Numbered from the stretch's first letter, positions 34,156-43,815 are shown. The stretch is DNA of 64,000 nt from Pseudomonas sp. MWU15-20650 (GCF_023242475.1 NZ_JALJFG010000003.1:62001-126000), one strand, 5' to 3'. A program made the numbers and translations. Notes: generated by a model not told the origin, from the sequence alone.

Positions 34156-34788
34156 TCAATTCGCGCGGGTAAACGCCAGCTTCACACCAATGGCAATCAA
34201 CACGACGCCCATGGTGCGGTCGAACCAGTGGCCCATGCGCGCAAACCCGGCGCGTACGCGCTGCTGGCTGAACAGCATCGCCACCAGGCAAAACCACAAC
34301 GCGGTGGCCACCGCCAAGTACACACCGTAACCGGCCTGGATTGCCAGCGGCGTGTGCGGGTTGATCACCACGGTAAACAGCGACAGGAAGAACAGCGTGG
34401 CCTTGGGGTTCAGGCCATTGGTCACGAAACCGGCGGTGAACGCGCCGCGTGGGGTGCGCTCACCGGCTTCGCGGTGCAACTCGCCTTCGGTGGCAGGTTT
34501 GGCCGGCTGTGCACGCAGTGCCTTGAAACCGATATACAGCAGGTACGCCGCTGCCGCCCATTTCAACGCGTTGAACAGCACGATGGACTGGGACACGATC
34601 AAGCCGATGCCCAGCAGCGAGTAACCCACGTGCAGGAAAATCGCCGAACCGACGCCCAGCGCTGTCCAGGTTCCGGCGCGCCGGCCATGGGTCACACTCT
34701 CACGCACCACCACAGCGAAATCCGGGCCCGGGCTGGCCACGGCCAATAAGTGAATCAAGGCTACGGTCAAGAACTCGGCGACGTACAT
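34156..34788 (-). CDS. LysE/RhtB-family amino-acid exporter
   Basis: It has 210 residues with about six membrane segments. The N-terminal signature LIHLLAVASPGPDFAVVVRES is typical of RhtB-type homoserine/threonine or other amino-acid exporters. The ATG at 34788 (MYVAEFLTVA) is preferred because GGAG lies 5 bases upstream; a GTG at 34794 would overlap that site. It stands alone and diverges from the dehydrogenase gene at 34873. Exported substrate cannot be assigned. Confidence 0.87.
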   Translation of the reverse strand: MYVAEFLTVALIHLLAVASPGPDFAVVVRESVTHGRRAGTWTALGVGSAIFLHVGYSLLGIGLIVSQSIVLFNALKWAAAAYLLYIGFKALRAQPAKPATEGELHREAGERTPRGAFTAGFVTNGLNPKATLFFLSLFTVVINPHTPLAIQAGYGVYLAVATALWFCLVAMLFSQQRVRAGFARMGHWFDRTMGVVLIAIGVKLAFTRAN

Positions 34789-34872
34789 ACGCACTCCATT
34801 AAGTAACTGATAATTTCATCTGATAGGCTCCGGAGATTACGCCTTCGAACCCTGTCGCAAAAGGTACAGTTG

Positions 34873-35838
34873 ATGACGAACAATCGCCGCGCCGTCTTCC
34901 TTGACTACCCGTCCCTGGACCTCGGAGACCTGGACTTCAGCGAGTTGCGCAACAGCTTCAGTGAACTGCAGTTGCTGGCCGACACCACGCCGCAAAATGT
35001 GGTTGAACGCCTGCATGGCGCCCAAGTAGCAATCAGCAACAAGATCGTGCTCAACGCCGAAACCTTGGCCGCCAGCCCCGAGCTCAAGCTGATCCTGGTG
35101 TCGGCCACCGGCACCAACAACGTTGACCTCGCCGCCGCCCGCGCCCATGGCATCACCGTGAGCAACTGCCAGGGCTATGGCACGCCGTCGGTGGCACAAC
35201 ACACCATCATGTTGCTGCTCAACCTGGCGACACGCCTGCAGGACTATCAACGGGATGTGGCCGCCGGCAAATGGCAACACGCCAAGCAGTTCTGCCTGCT
35301 GGATCACCCGATTGTCGAGCTGGAAGGTAAAACCCTCGGCCTGCTCGGCCACGGTGAGCTGGGCGGTGCCGTAGCGCGCCTGGCCGATGCCTTTGGCATG
35401 CGCGTGCTGCTGGGCGCGATTCCCGGGCGCCCTGCCCGTGCCGACCGCGTACCACTGGATGAGTTACTCGCCCAGGTCGACGCCCTGACCTTGCATTGCC
35501 CGCTCAATGAACACACGCGCAACTTGATCGGTGCCCGCGAGCTGGCGCTGCTCAAGCCCGGCGCGTTTATCGTCAATACCGCACGCGGTGGCCTGATCAA
35601 CGAACAGGCCCTGGCCGACGCGTTGCGCGGCGGTCACCTGGGCGGTGCGGCGACCGATGTGCTCAGCGTAGAACCCCCGGTCAATGGCAACCCCTTGCTG
35701 GCCGATGACATTCCTCGGTTGATCGTCACGCCTCACAACGCCTGGGGCAGTCGTGAAGCGCGGCAACGGATCGTCGGTCAATTGACGGAAAACGCCCGGG
35801 GCTTTTTCAACGGCACCCCGCTGCGCGTCGTCAGTTGA
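34873..35838 (+). CDS. D-2-hydroxyacid dehydrogenase (HprA-like)
   Basis: NAD(P)-dependent dehydrogenase of the D-isomer-specific 2-hydroxyacid family, with 321 residues. The Rossmann motif is LGLLGHGELGGAVARL; catalytic Arg lies in NTARGGLINE, Glu in VLSVEPP, and His in VTPHNAWGS. Closest in layout to glycerate/hydroxypyruvate dehydrogenase, but substrate is not certain. The ATG at 34873 was used with AAGGT about 9 bases upstream; a TTG one codon earlier is in frame. It is followed after 30 bases by rsmC, on the same strand. Confidence 0.88.
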   Translation: MTNNRRAVFLDYPSLDLGDLDFSELRNSFSELQLLADTTPQNVVERLHGAQVAISNKIVLNAETLAASPELKLILVSATGTNNVDLAAARAHGITVSNCQGYGTPSVAQHTIMLLLNLATRLQDYQRDVAAGKWQHAKQFCLLDHPIVELEGKTLGLLGHGELGGAVARLADAFGMRVLLGAIPGRPARADRVPLDELLAQVDALTLHCPLNEHTRNLIGARELALLKPGAFIVNTARGGLINEQALADALRGGHLGGAATDVLSVEPPVNGNPLLADDIPRLIVTPHNAWGSREARQRIVGQLTENARGFFNGTPLRVVS

Positions 35839-35868
35839 TAAACTGCGCCCCTTTTCAAGGAGCAGACC

Positions 35869-36867
35869 ATGGATCCGCGCAGTGAAGTACTGCTTCGCCA
35901 GGCCGAACTTTTTCAAGGCAATCTGCTGCTCGTCGGCTTGCCTGCCGACGACTTGCTGGGGCGCCTGCCCAATGCCCACGGCTGGAGCTGGCATGCCGGC
36001 GACCAGGCAGCGCTCGACGCGCGTTTCCCTGAGCGCTGCCAGTTTGGCGTGAACGTGCCCGAGCGCTCGTTTGATACCGCCGTGATTTTCCTGCCCAAGT
36101 CCAAGGACCTCACCGATTACCTGCTCAACGCCGTGGCGGCGCGCCTGCCCGGTGCGGAACTGTTTCTGGTCGGCGAGAAAAAGGGCGGGATCGAAAGCGC
36201 TGCCAAACAGATGATCCCTTTCGGCAAACCGCGCAAGCTGGATAACGCACGGCATTGCCAGCTGTGGCAAGTCACTGTCGCCGACGCCCCGCCAGCGGTC
36301 GAGCTGGAAAGCCTGGCGCAGGTCTTCGAAGTACCGCTGGCCGACGGGCCGCTCAAGGTGGTGAGCCTGCCGGGCGTGTTCAGTCACGGTCGCCTGGATC
36401 GCGGCACCGAGTTGTTGCTGGAGCATTTGGACAAACTGCCCAGCGGTCACTTGCTGGACTTCGGTTGCGGCGCCGGCGTGCTGGGCGCTGCGGTCAAACG
36501 TCGCTACCCGCATAACAGCGTCACGCTACTGGACGTGGACGCTTTCGCTGCCGCCAGCAGTCGCCTGACCCTGGCAGCCAACGGCCTGGAAGCCGAGGTG
36601 CTGACCGGAGATGGCATCGACGCCGCACCGATGGGTTTGAACGCGATTCTGAGCAACCCACCGTTTCATGTCGGGGTGCACACCGATTATTTCGCCACCG
36701 AGAACTTGCTGCGAAAAGCCGGCAAACATCTGGCAAAAGGCGGCGAACTTCGCTTGGTGGCCAACAGCTTCCTGAAGTATCAACCGCTGATCGAAGAGCA
36801 TTTGGGCGTGTGCGCGGTCAAGGCCGAAGGCAATGGATTTCGCATTTACCGTGCCAAGCGTGGCTAA
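35869..36867 (+). CDS. rsmC: 16S rRNA (guanine(1207)-N(2))-methyltransferase RsmC
   Basis: It has 332 residues in the duplicated RsmC/RlmG-type layout: an N-terminal degenerate methyltransferase-like domain and a C-terminal SAM-dependent domain. Motif I is [15 protein letters not shown], and the catalytic N2-guanine motif reads [17 protein letters not shown] lies 7 bases before the ATG. The gene ends about 35 bases before the riboswitch leader of the next gene. Confidence 0.92.
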   Translation: MDPRSEVLLRQAELFQGNLLLVGLPADDLLGRLPNAHGWSWHAGDQAALDARFPERCQFGVNVPERSFDTAVIFLPKSKDLTDYLLNAVAARLPGAELFLVGEKKGGIESAAKQMIPFGKPRKLDNARHCQLWQVTVADAPPAVELESLAQVFEVPLADGPLKVVSLPGVFSHGRLDRGTELLLEHLDKLPSGHLLDFGCGAGVLGAAVKRRYPHNSVTLLDVDAFAAASSRLTLAANGLEAEVLTGDGIDAAPMGLNAILSNPPFHVGVHTDYFATENLLRKAGKHLAKGGELRLVANSFLKYQPLIEEHLGVCAVKAEGNGFRIYRAKRG

Positions 36868-36894
36868 CGGACGTTTGAAAAAGAAGGCTTGCCG

Positions 36895-37120
36895 AATGGG
36901 TTTTGCCTAGGCAGAATCCGCTCCGTCCTAGGGGAGTAGTCTCCCACGAGCCCCACGCTCGTCCGGCATACGTCAACATACTTGGTCAGCAGACCATGGC
37001 GTATGCGACCCAGGAGTCCGCACAGACGGACCGGGGTTTGACAAGACCTATGACACGCACACCTTACCCGGGGCGGGAAGGCTGTACGTGTCATAGCCGT
37101 GTCGACCCGCCCCTGGAAGC
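36895..37120 (+). ncRNA. yybP-ykoY manganese riboswitch
   Basis: The leader of the UPF0016 gene contains the family hallmarks: GGGGAGTAG at about 36931-36939, CGTCAACATACTTGG at about 36970, and TTGACAAGACCTATGACACG at about 37038-37057, which corresponds to the conserved metal-binding CAAGACC loop. Such RNAs bind Mn2+ and turn on exporter expression. GC-rich complementary segments after it (CCCGGGGCGGG near 37070 and CCCGCCCC near 37108) could form the expression platform by occluding the start region. Ends are approximate. Confidence 0.88.
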
Positions 37121-37127
37121 CTACCTG

Positions 37128-37712
37128 ATGCTGGATTCATTACTCGTTCCTACCGCAATCGTTGCCTTGGCCGAAATCGGCGACAAGACGCAACTGCTCG
37201 CACTCATCCTGGCCGCACGCTTTCGCAAACCCTGGCCCATCATCGCCGGCATCGTCGCCGCGACCCTGGCCAACCATGCGGCGGCCGGCGCCGTAGGGGC
37301 CTGGTTCGGCAGCTTCTTCTCGGATGCGGTGTTGCACTGGATCCTCGCGGCGAGCTTCTGCGCCACGGCGCTGTGGACCCTGGTGCCGGACAAACTCGAC
37401 GATGACGAAGCCAGCACCACACGCAAATTCGGGCCGTTCCTGACCACGCTGATTGCCTTCTTCCTCGCGGAAATCGGTGACAAGACGCAGATCGCCACGG
37501 TGATGCTGGCGGCACAATACCCGGAGTTGTGGCTGGTGATTATCGGCACCACCCTAGGCATGCTGATTGCCAACGTACCGGTGGTTCTGGCGGGGAATTT
37601 TGCCGCGGAAAAACTGCCGTTGACCTTGATTCGCCGATTGGCGGCGACGGCGTTTTTCATCCTGGCGATCGTGGCGGTCTACAAGGCCATGCAGAGCAGT
37701 GGCTGGATCTAA
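37128..37712 (+). CDS. UPF0016/TMEM165-family manganese exporter
   Basis: It has 194 residues and six membrane segments in two inverted halves. Each half carries the family motif Glu-x-Gly-Asp-Lys-Thr: AEIGDKTQLLAL at about 13-24 and AEIGDKTQIATV at about 113-124. Bacterial relatives (MneA) export Mn2+, which fits the riboswitch leader. The ATG at 37128 was chosen; a frame open from 36903 runs through the riboswitch and is not coding. Confidence 0.9.
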   Translation: MLDSLLVPTAIVALAEIGDKTQLLALILAARFRKPWPIIAGIVAATLANHAAAGAVGAWFGSFFSDAVLHWILAASFCATALWTLVPDKLDDDEASTTRKFGPFLTTLIAFFLAEIGDKTQIATVMLAAQYPELWLVIIGTTLGMLIANVPVVLAGNFAAEKLPLTLIRRLAATAFFILAIVAVYKAMQSSGWI

Positions 37713-37739
37713 GGATCCAAGCCTGCAAAGCCAATCCAA

Positions 37740-37765
37740 CGTGGGAGGGACTTACCCCCTCCCAC
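37740..37765. repeat. Degenerate REP palindrome
   Basis: CGTGGGAGGG, then ACTTA, then CCCCCTCCCACAT: an imperfect copy of the GTGGGAGGGGG-CTTG-CCCCCTCCCAC element seen at 50986. It lies between convergent genes and may serve as a 3' hairpin for both. Confidence 0.8.
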
Positions 37766-37783
37766 ATCTGGATCGTCACAAGG

Positions 37784-38602
37784 TCAGGACTTCCTGGACT
37801 GCTGATACAACGGCATCACCTTCGGGATCGCCGCCTGCAAGGAGGCGATTCGGCTATCGGAAGCCGGGTGGGTGCTCATGAATTCCGGCGGTGCGCCTTC
37901 CGAAGCCTTGGCCATCTTGTTCCACAGGGTAATCGCCGCATTCGGGTTGTAGCCGGCGCGAGCAGAGAGCTCCAGGCCAATCAAGTCCGCTTCGTTCTCA
38001 TTGGCGCGGCTGTTTGGCAACGTCATGCCGTAGTTGGCGACCGTATCGGCCAGCGCCAGGCTGTCCTGGGTCAGGCCGAGCAACGCACCGGCCCCCTGCT
38101 TGGCCATCTCGATGCCATAGGCTTTGGACATGGCCTCACGGCCGTGCTCGCGAAGGGCGTGGGCAATTTCATGCCCCATGACTGCAGCCAATTCGTCATC
38201 GGTCAGCTTGAGGTTGTCGATCAATGCGCTGTACACAAAGATCTTGCCGCCCGGCCCGCAGTTGGCGTTCATCTCATCGCTCTTGATCAGGTTCACTTCC
38301 CACGTCCATTGCGCCGCATCCGGACGGAAGGTCGGCGCCTGGGCGATCAGGCGATTGGCGATGGCTTGCACACGCTTAGCGTTGGCGCTGGTTTTGTCCA
38401 CCAGCCCCTTGCTGCTGGCTTCACCCAGGGTCTGCTGGTAGGACTGGGCGTACATCTGGTCGACCTGCTGACTCGAGAGCATGCTGAACATGTATTGCTT
38501 ACGCTCTACCCCGACGGCGCCACCGCTGGTGGTATTGACCGACTGGCAACCGGCCAGCAGCATCGCTGCAACACATCCACTTACCACCAATGATTTCTTC
38601 AT
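37784..38602 (-). CDS. M48-family lipoprotein metalloprotease (LoiP/YcaL-like)
   Basis: Zinc protease of the outer-membrane periplasmic face. It has 272 residues. The lipobox LLAGC places the lipidated Cys at 19; the zinc-binding HEIAH is at 144-148, and the third ligand Glu lies in NEADLIGLELSARAGY. Relatives degrade misassembled outer-membrane proteins. The start at 38602 (MKKSLVVSG) was chosen because the signal peptide begins there and GGAG lies about 7 bases before it. Confidence 0.9.
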   Translation of the reverse strand: MKKSLVVSGCVAAMLLAGCQSVNTTSGGAVGVERKQYMFSMLSSQQVDQMYAQSYQQTLGEASSKGLVDKTSANAKRVQAIANRLIAQAPTFRPDAAQWTWEVNLIKSDEMNANCGPGGKIFVYSALIDNLKLTDDELAAVMGHEIAHALREHGREAMSKAYGIEMAKQGAGALLGLTQDSLALADTVANYGMTLPNSRANENEADLIGLELSARAGYNPNAAITLWNKMAKASEGAPPEFMSTHPASDSRIASLQAAIPKVMPLYQQSRKS

Positions 38603-38830
38603 CAACCCGCTCCTTGAAAACATGGCGCGTATCCTAGGCGGTCATTTGTATCGACGCTAGATACACCAGACGTGTAACCGCTGAATTTCGGATACCTCCC
38701 ACACACCCACACCGGCAGCGAACAGCCTGTTTACGACACCGCGCGCTATTTTGCCGGCCAAGCCTTCAGCCTCCCGAGCCCACGGCCGATACAAAAAGGC
38801 AGCCAATCTCCCCAGCGCTCGGAGCCCCCC

Positions 38831-40969
38831 ATGAAATTCAGGTCTATTCAGTTTTCTGTCGCGGCACTGACCGGGGCCATTGTGCTGAGTGTGGTCGTGG
38901 TATTGGTGGTCTACGCCTTGTTTGCAGGCGCGCGCACCCAGCAGATGGTGCAAGAGCGCACCCAGGCGCAGTTCGAACAGATCATCAAGGAGCGCCTCAC
39001 GACGCTCGCGCAAACCCAGGCCACGCTGATCCAGCGGGAACTGGAAGCCCCACTGGTGACCGCCAAAGGCTTGGCCACCGCCAACGCGCTGCTGGGCATG
39101 AAAGACGCCAAGGGCGAACCGGCACTGCAGGTCGGCCGCGAGCAACTGATCAACCTGCTGCATGAAACCGTGGTGCGTAACCCGAAGATCCTTGGCGCCT
39201 ACATCGGCTGGGAACCCAATGCGATTGATCACAACGACGCTCAATACGTGAACAGCCCCATCGTCGGCATGGGCACAGACGGCCGTTTCCTGCCGTGGTG
39301 GTACCGCAACGCCGATGGCAGCCTGGGCCTGGACAAGCTCGCCGACGTCAACGACCAGAACATTCTCGCCACTGGCGTACGCGCCAGTGAGTACTACCTG
39401 TGCTCCAAGGAAAGCAGCAAGCCCTGCGCCATCGACCCGGCCCCTTACAAAGTGGGCAACGCCATGGTGATGCTCGCCTCGTTTATCGAACCGATCATGA
39501 TCGATGGGAAGTTCCAGGGCATTGTTGGCGCCGACCTGTCGGTGAACTTCATTCAGGACATGCTGACCCGTGCCGACCAGAGCCTTTACAACGGCGCCGG
39601 TGAGCTGGCGCTGATCTCCAGTAACGGTCGCCTGGTGGCCTACACCAAGGACGCCGGCAAGCTCGGCGAAAAAGCCACCGACCTGCTCGACAGCCGTGCG
39701 TTGACCAACCTCGGCCAGTTGAAAGCCGGTGAGGTTCGTTACGACATCGACCAGGCACATGGGCAGATCGAATTGCTCCTGCCCTTCAACATCGGCCAGG
39801 CCGAAGCGCGCTGGACCCTGATGCTGCAACTCCCGTTGAGCGCGGTAATGGCTGACTCGCAAAAGCTGCAAAGTGACCTGCAAGCCCAGCGCAAGACCGA
39901 CACGTTCGGCATGGCCATGGTGGGTTTATTGATCGCCGGCATCGGCCTGCTGGTGATCTGGCTGGTGGGCCATGGCATCGCCCGCCCGCTCAAGCAAATG
40001 GTCGCGATGCTTAACGATATCGCCCAAGGCGAAGGCGACCTGACCCGACGCCTGAGCAGTGATCGCGCCGACGAACTGGGTGCCATCGCCAGCGGCTTCA
40101 ACACCTTCCTGATCAAGCTGCAAGGCATGATTACCCAGGTGGTGAGCTCGGTGCAGAAGGTCAGCGACTCGTCGGAGCACACCGCCGACATCGCGATTCG
40201 TACCAACCAGGGCGTGCATAAGCAGATGGTGGAGATCGACCAAGTGGCCACCGCCGTGCATGAGATGACGGCCACCGCGCAAGATGTGGCGCGCAATGCC
40301 ACCCAGGCGGCGCAAGCGGCCAGCCATGCCGACCAGGCAGCCAGCCAGGGCATGCGCATCGTGCGCGACACCTCTACGTCCATCGGCGCGCTGGCCGAAG
40401 AAATCGGCAAGGCGGTCAGCGTGGTACAGACGCTGGCCAAAGACAGCGAGAACATCAACGCCATCCTCACCGCCATTCGCGGGATTGCCGAACAGACCAA
40501 CCTGCTGGCACTCAACGCGGCAATCGAGGCGGCGCGGGCCGGCGAGCAAGGCCGCGGTTTTGCCGTGGTGGCCGATGAGGTGCGCAACCTGGCGCAGAAA
40601 ACCCAGAAGGCCACCGAGGAAATCCAGACCATGATCCAGCAACTGCAACAAGGCACACGGGACGTGGTACGGGTGATGGAAGACAGCCAGACCCGCACCG
40701 ATGAAAGCGTGCAACACGCAGCCAAGGCCGCCGAGGCGCTGGAAACCATCACTCAAGCGGTGTCAGTGATTAACGACATGAACACCCAGATCGCCAGCGC
40801 TGCCGAGGAACAGAGCGCAGTGGCCGAGGACATCAACCGCAATGTGATCAATATCGGCCAGGTGGCCAACGAGGTGGCGGGCGGCGCGGATGAGTCGAGC
40901 GCGGCCAGCGCGGATCTGACCAAGCTGGCCGAGCAGCAGCGGCGCTTGATCAATCAGTTCAAGGTTTAA
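38831..40969 (+). CDS. Methyl-accepting chemotaxis protein with dCache sensor
   Basis: It has 712 residues: membrane segment at about 10-32, a periplasmic dCache-type sensor at about 35-345, a second membrane segment at about 360-382, HAMP at about 383-435, and the cytoplasmic signalling domain with hairpin [20 protein letters not shown]. The sensor contains [11 protein letters not shown] and [15 protein letters not shown], typical of dCache distal pockets, and a Cys pair ([14 protein letters not shown]). There is no C-terminal CheR/CheB-tethering pentapeptide. The ligand cannot be assigned from sequence. The stop overlaps the convergent SRAP gene by 4 bases. Confidence 0.9.
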   Translation: MKFRSIQFSVAALTGAIVLSVVVVLVVYALFAGARTQQMVQERTQAQFEQIIKERLTTLAQTQATLIQRELEAPLVTAKGLATANALLGMKDAKGEPALQVGREQLINLLHETVVRNPKILGAYIGWEPNAIDHNDAQYVNSPIVGMGTDGRFLPWWYRNADGSLGLDKLADVNDQNILATGVRASEYYLCSKESSKPCAIDPAPYKVGNAMVMLASFIEPIMIDGKFQGIVGADLSVNFIQDMLTRADQSLYNGAGELALISSNGRLVAYTKDAGKLGEKATDLLDSRALTNLGQLKAGEVRYDIDQAHGQIELLLPFNIGQAEARWTLMLQLPLSAVMADSQKLQSDLQAQRKTDTFGMAMVGLLIAGIGLLVIWLVGHGIARPLKQMVAMLNDIAQGEGDLTRRLSSDRADELGAIASGFNTFLIKLQGMITQVVSSVQKVSDSSEHTADIAIRTNQGVHKQMVEIDQVATAVHEMTATAQDVARNATQAAQAASHADQAASQGMRIVRDTSTSIGALAEEIGKAVSVVQTLAKDSENINAILTAIRGIAEQTNLLALNAAIEAARAGEQGRGFAVVADEVRNLAQKTQKATEEIQTMIQQLQQGTRDVVRVMEDSQTRTDESVQHAAKAAEALETITQAVSVINDMNTQIASAAEEQSAVAEDINRNVINIGQVANEVAGGADESSAASADLTKLAEQQRRLINQFKV

Positions 40970-41586
40970 GCCGGGGTCAGACACTCCGGCCCATTGAGCT
41001 TGGGATCGTTGACCATATTGGCCAGGACCCGCTCGCGCAACGCGGCGGGTTCACTGGCCAGTAGCCCCTGCAACACATGCAAGGGTGTCTCCGGGTCCAG
41101 CCAGGCCGCCTGCCCCGCCGCATCCAGAATCAACGGCCGACGCTGACTTTGCGCAGCCTGGGTGACCACTGCCGCGCTCAACCACACTTGCTCCTGCACT
41201 GGGTACGCTTCCCAGATCGCGGCAAAAAACAATGTGGAGCCCTCGCCCGGTGTCAACCAGTATGGGCGTTTGCGCTGGGTGCCGCGCCATTCGTAGAAGC
41301 CGTTGGCTGGCAGCAGGCAGCGGCGTTGGCGAAAGGCTTCGCGGAACATCGGTTGCTCGGCCAGGGTTTCGGCACGGGCATGGGCCGGGGTGCGGGAAAG
41401 GTCCGTCAGCCAAGGCGGAGTCAGGCCCCAGCGCGCGCGGGCCAGGGTGCGCTGGCCGTCGCTCAGGCGCTGGATCAGCACCGTGTCATTCGGGGAGATG
41501 TTCCACTGGGCCTGCTGGTCAGCCGGGAAGCCCGGCAAGGCAGCAAAGGCAGGGTTCCAGCGAAACAGGGCATAACGTCCACACAT
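40966..41586 (-). CDS. SRAP-family (YedK/HMCES-like) protein with altered active site
   Basis: SRAP proteins cross-link to abasic sites in single-stranded DNA through Cys2. This one has 206 residues, keeps Cys2 (MCGRYAL) and the Glu of NGFYEW (Glu99). Aligned to E. coli YedK, the conserved Asn of the NAR-x-E motif is His69 (AHARAET) and the His of the HDRRP motif is Ser147 (SQRRP). Fold conservation seems good otherwise. It may still bind abasic DNA but react differently. The ATG is at 41586; its 3' end overlaps the chemoreceptor gene. Confidence 0.85.
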   Translation of the reverse strand: MCGRYALFRWNPAFAALPGFPADQQAQWNISPNDTVLIQRLSDGQRTLARARWGLTPPWLTDLSRTPAHARAETLAEQPMFREAFRQRRCLLPANGFYEWRGTQRKRPYWLTPGEGSTLFFAAIWEAYPVQEQVWLSAAVVTQAAQSQRRPLILDAAGQAAWLDPETPLHVLQGLLASEPAALRERVLANMVNDPKLNGPECLTPA

Positions 41587-41624
41587 GGGGCAACACGACT
41601 CTTGGGGGTAAACCGACCGACAGC

Positions 41625-41885
41625 CTAACAGACCAACACGTCGGGGAAGCTGTCGGGTTCATCGCCGGGCAGCGGTTGCGCGCCAATATAGGCAGTAATC
41701 AGCTCGCGGGCGTAGGCGGCCTGATCGTTGTCCACGTCCAACCCCAGCAAGCCGAATATCGGCAGCTCACCGGTGCCGCCGAGCAAATGACGCCCCACCA
41801 GGTGCGCCTCAATGCCTTCGCTGGCGAGCATCTGTTGCAGCAGCTCGCCTTCCATCAGGTTTTCCGGTTCGTAGATTCGCTGCAT
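41625..41885 (-). CDS. DUF2007 (putative signal-transducing) small protein
   Basis: It has 86 residues. MQRIYEPENLMEGELLQQML at the N-terminus and EGIEAHLVGRHLLGG match the DUF2007 pattern, a ferredoxin-like fold resembling PII-type proteins. Role unknown. It lies 11 bases downstream of the CPXCG protein gene on the same strand, suggesting a two-gene transcript. Confidence 0.82.
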   Translation of the reverse strand: MQRIYEPENLMEGELLQQMLASEGIEAHLVGRHLLGGTGELPIFGLLGLDVDNDQAAYARELITAYIGAQPLPGDEPDSFPDVLVC

Positions 41886-41896
41886 GGGCGTACCTG

Positions 41897-42076
41897 TTAT
41901 TCGTTTTCACTGCGCACGTCCAGCATCCATTCATGTCCGTGCACCTGTAACTCAAAAATGATCGGCCGGCAGCAGACCGGGCAATCTTCTATATATTCCT
42001 GATCGCCCCCGGACAGGTCCAGCAACGCCGTGACCACCTCGCCACAATAAGGACATTCGTACGACTCTTCTTCCAT
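41897..42076 (-). CDS. CPXCG-motif cysteine-rich small protein
   Basis: It has 59 residues. The N-terminus MEEESYECPYCGEVV contains CPYC, and EDCPVCCRP follows at about 30-38, giving a two-CxxC zinc ribbon. The C-terminus FELQVHGHEWMLDVRSENE is acidic. Function unknown; family members are conserved across gammaproteobacteria. The ATG at 42076 has GGGAGAC-type sequence upstream. It is easily missed because of its length. Confidence 0.85.
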   Translation of the reverse strand: MEEESYECPYCGEVVTALLDLSGGDQEYIEDCPVCCRPIIFELQVHGHEWMLDVRSENE

Positions 42077-42204
42077 CGCGGTCTCCCAAGTGACTTGTGC
42101 GTATAATCGCCGGTCTATTTACAGGGCCATTCCCGGTAGAGCCAATATGGCGACCTCACCCTGATATTTCCTTTACTTACCCTAGCCGTTTCTAACAAGA
42201 GAGC

Positions 42205-43371
42205 ATGATGGGCGAATTCGATACCATCCGACCTTACAACGACAGCGAAGTCCCGGCAGTGCTGGCACGTCTGTTCAGTGACAAGGCCTTTCTGGACATC
42301 CTGACCCACTTCCGCTTCCCGCGCCTTGCCGGCGCCCTGGGCTGGCTGCTCAAGCCGATGATCGCGCGCAAATTGCGCCGCGAGTTCGCCAGCGTCACTA
42401 CCGTGGCGACGCTGCAGGACAAAGTCGAGTATTACGTCGACCACACCATTGATCGGGCGACCGACGGCGTGACCTATACCGGCGTCGAGCAATTGAAATC
42501 CGGCACGGCCTATCTGTTTCTGGCCAACCATCGCGACATCGTGATGGACCCGGCCTTCGTCAACTACGCCGTCTACCATGCCGGCCTGCCGACGCCGCGT
42601 ATCGCCATCGGCGACAATCTGCTGCAAAAGCCGTTTGTCAGCGACCTGATGCGCCTGAACAAGAGCTTTATCGTGCACCGCTCGATCACCGGGCGAAAAG
42701 AGAAAATGGCGGCGTACCAGTTGCTGTCGGCCTACATCAACCATTCGATCCGCAACGACGGCCAGTCGATCTGGATCGCCCAGGCCGAAGGCCGGGCCAA
42801 GGATGGGGATGATCGTACCGAATCGGCGATCCTCAAGATGTTCCACGTCAGCCGCAAGGACGAGCCGTTTGCCGAGGTCATCCAGTCGTTGAACCTGACG
42901 CCGGTGTCCATCAGCTACGAGTACGACCCCTGCGACGCCGCCAAGGCCCGTGAGCTGTACATTCGCGCCACCACTGGCACCTACAGCAAGGCGCCGGGTG
43001 AAGATGATGTGAGCATTGCCCTGGGTATCACCGGCTACAAGGGCCGAGTGCATGTGAACTTTGCGCCGCCGATCACCGAACGTTTCGAAGATACCAAGCT
43101 GCTGGCAGTGGAAATGGATCGGCAAATTCTGGGTGGCTACCGGTTGTTCCCGGTGCATTACCTGGCGTACGCACAGTGGAAGGATGCCGACCCGCAACTG
43201 CAAGTGCCCAAGGCCGCCGATATATTCCCGGCCGACGAGTTGGCCAAGGCCAAAGCGGAATGGGAGCGGCGCTTGAACGAATGCCCGGCTGAACACCGGC
43301 CGTTCCTGGTGGTGCAATATGCAACACCGGTACGCAATCAGTATCGTGTTAAAGCAGGCATGGCCCTGTAG
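42205..43371 (+). CDS. PlsC-like glycerophospholipid acyltransferase
   Basis: It has 388 residues. The acyltransferase motif reads NHRDIVMD at 108-115, with five rather than four residues between His and Asp, a spacing known in this subfamily. Downstream IAQAEGRAKDGDDRTESAIL resembles the motif III EGxR block. It probably transfers acyl chains to a glycerophosphate-type acceptor at the inner-membrane face; the true substrate is unknown. Two consecutive ATG codons leave the start ambiguous by one residue. Confidence 0.83.
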   Translation: MMGEFDTIRPYNDSEVPAVLARLFSDKAFLDILTHFRFPRLAGALGWLLKPMIARKLRREFASVTTVATLQDKVEYYVDHTIDRATDGVTYTGVEQLKSGTAYLFLANHRDIVMDPAFVNYAVYHAGLPTPRIAIGDNLLQKPFVSDLMRLNKSFIVHRSITGRKEKMAAYQLLSAYINHSIRNDGQSIWIAQAEGRAKDGDDRTESAILKMFHVSRKDEPFAEVIQSLNLTPVSISYEYDPCDAAKARELYIRATTGTYSKAPGEDDVSIALGITGYKGRVHVNFAPPITERFEDTKLLAVEMDRQILGGYRLFPVHYLAYAQWKDADPQLQVPKAADIFPADELAKAKAEWERRLNECPAEHRPFLVVQYATPVRNQYRVKAGMAL

Positions 43372-43377
43372 AACGCT

Positions 43378-43635
43378 TTACAGGTGGGTGCTGAGCCAGG
43401 AAGTGGCCAGCGCCAACCCAAGGCAGGCGAACCCAATGCGGTAAGCCAGGCGATACGCCCGCTCGGTGCGTATATCCAGAAATAGCATCGGTTGGTCAAT
43501 GGCGCGCTCTTCACTTCGCGCGGCGAGGTCGGCCATTGCACGTTGCGCACGCAGGCGGGTGATAAACAGCAACACGGCGCCCGGGCAGGCAACCACTAGA
43601 GCAATAGCATTGATGAGCAGTGCGGGCAGCGCCAT
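43378..43635 (-). CDS. Small two-segment membrane protein, unknown function
   Basis: It has 85 residues with hydrophobic segments at about 3-22 (ALPALLINAIALVVACPGAV) and 62-80 (IGFACLGLALATSWL), and a charged middle (RLRAQRAMADLAARSEER). GAGG lies 6 bases before the ATG at 43635. It is convergent with the acyltransferase, 6 bases away. No family recognised. The frame is open to 43725, but that extension is arginine-rich and lacks a ribosome-binding site. Confidence 0.65.
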   Translation of the reverse strand: MALPALLINAIALVVACPGAVLLFITRLRAQRAMADLAARSEERAIDQPMLFLDIRTERAYRLAYRIGFACLGLALATSWLSTHL

Positions 43636-43815
43636 CGCAAACCTCGATGTATCAGTAGCCTGGTACCGATCAGATACAAACCTGAACGATAGTCGCCTCC
43701 TGCGCCTTCCTGCTCCCTCCTCCATGTCGGCTAATGTATCCAGTAATATTCAGCGTCACCTGAACGTCACCTTAACAAGTCACTCTGTTGCCCTTCGACG
43801 CTTGAGGAGCTTGTC

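Noticed and set aside
36903..37127. N-terminal extension of the UPF0016 exporter (total 269 residues)
   Set aside because: The extension runs through the riboswitch and the family starts at the ATG at 37128, directly followed by the first membrane segment.
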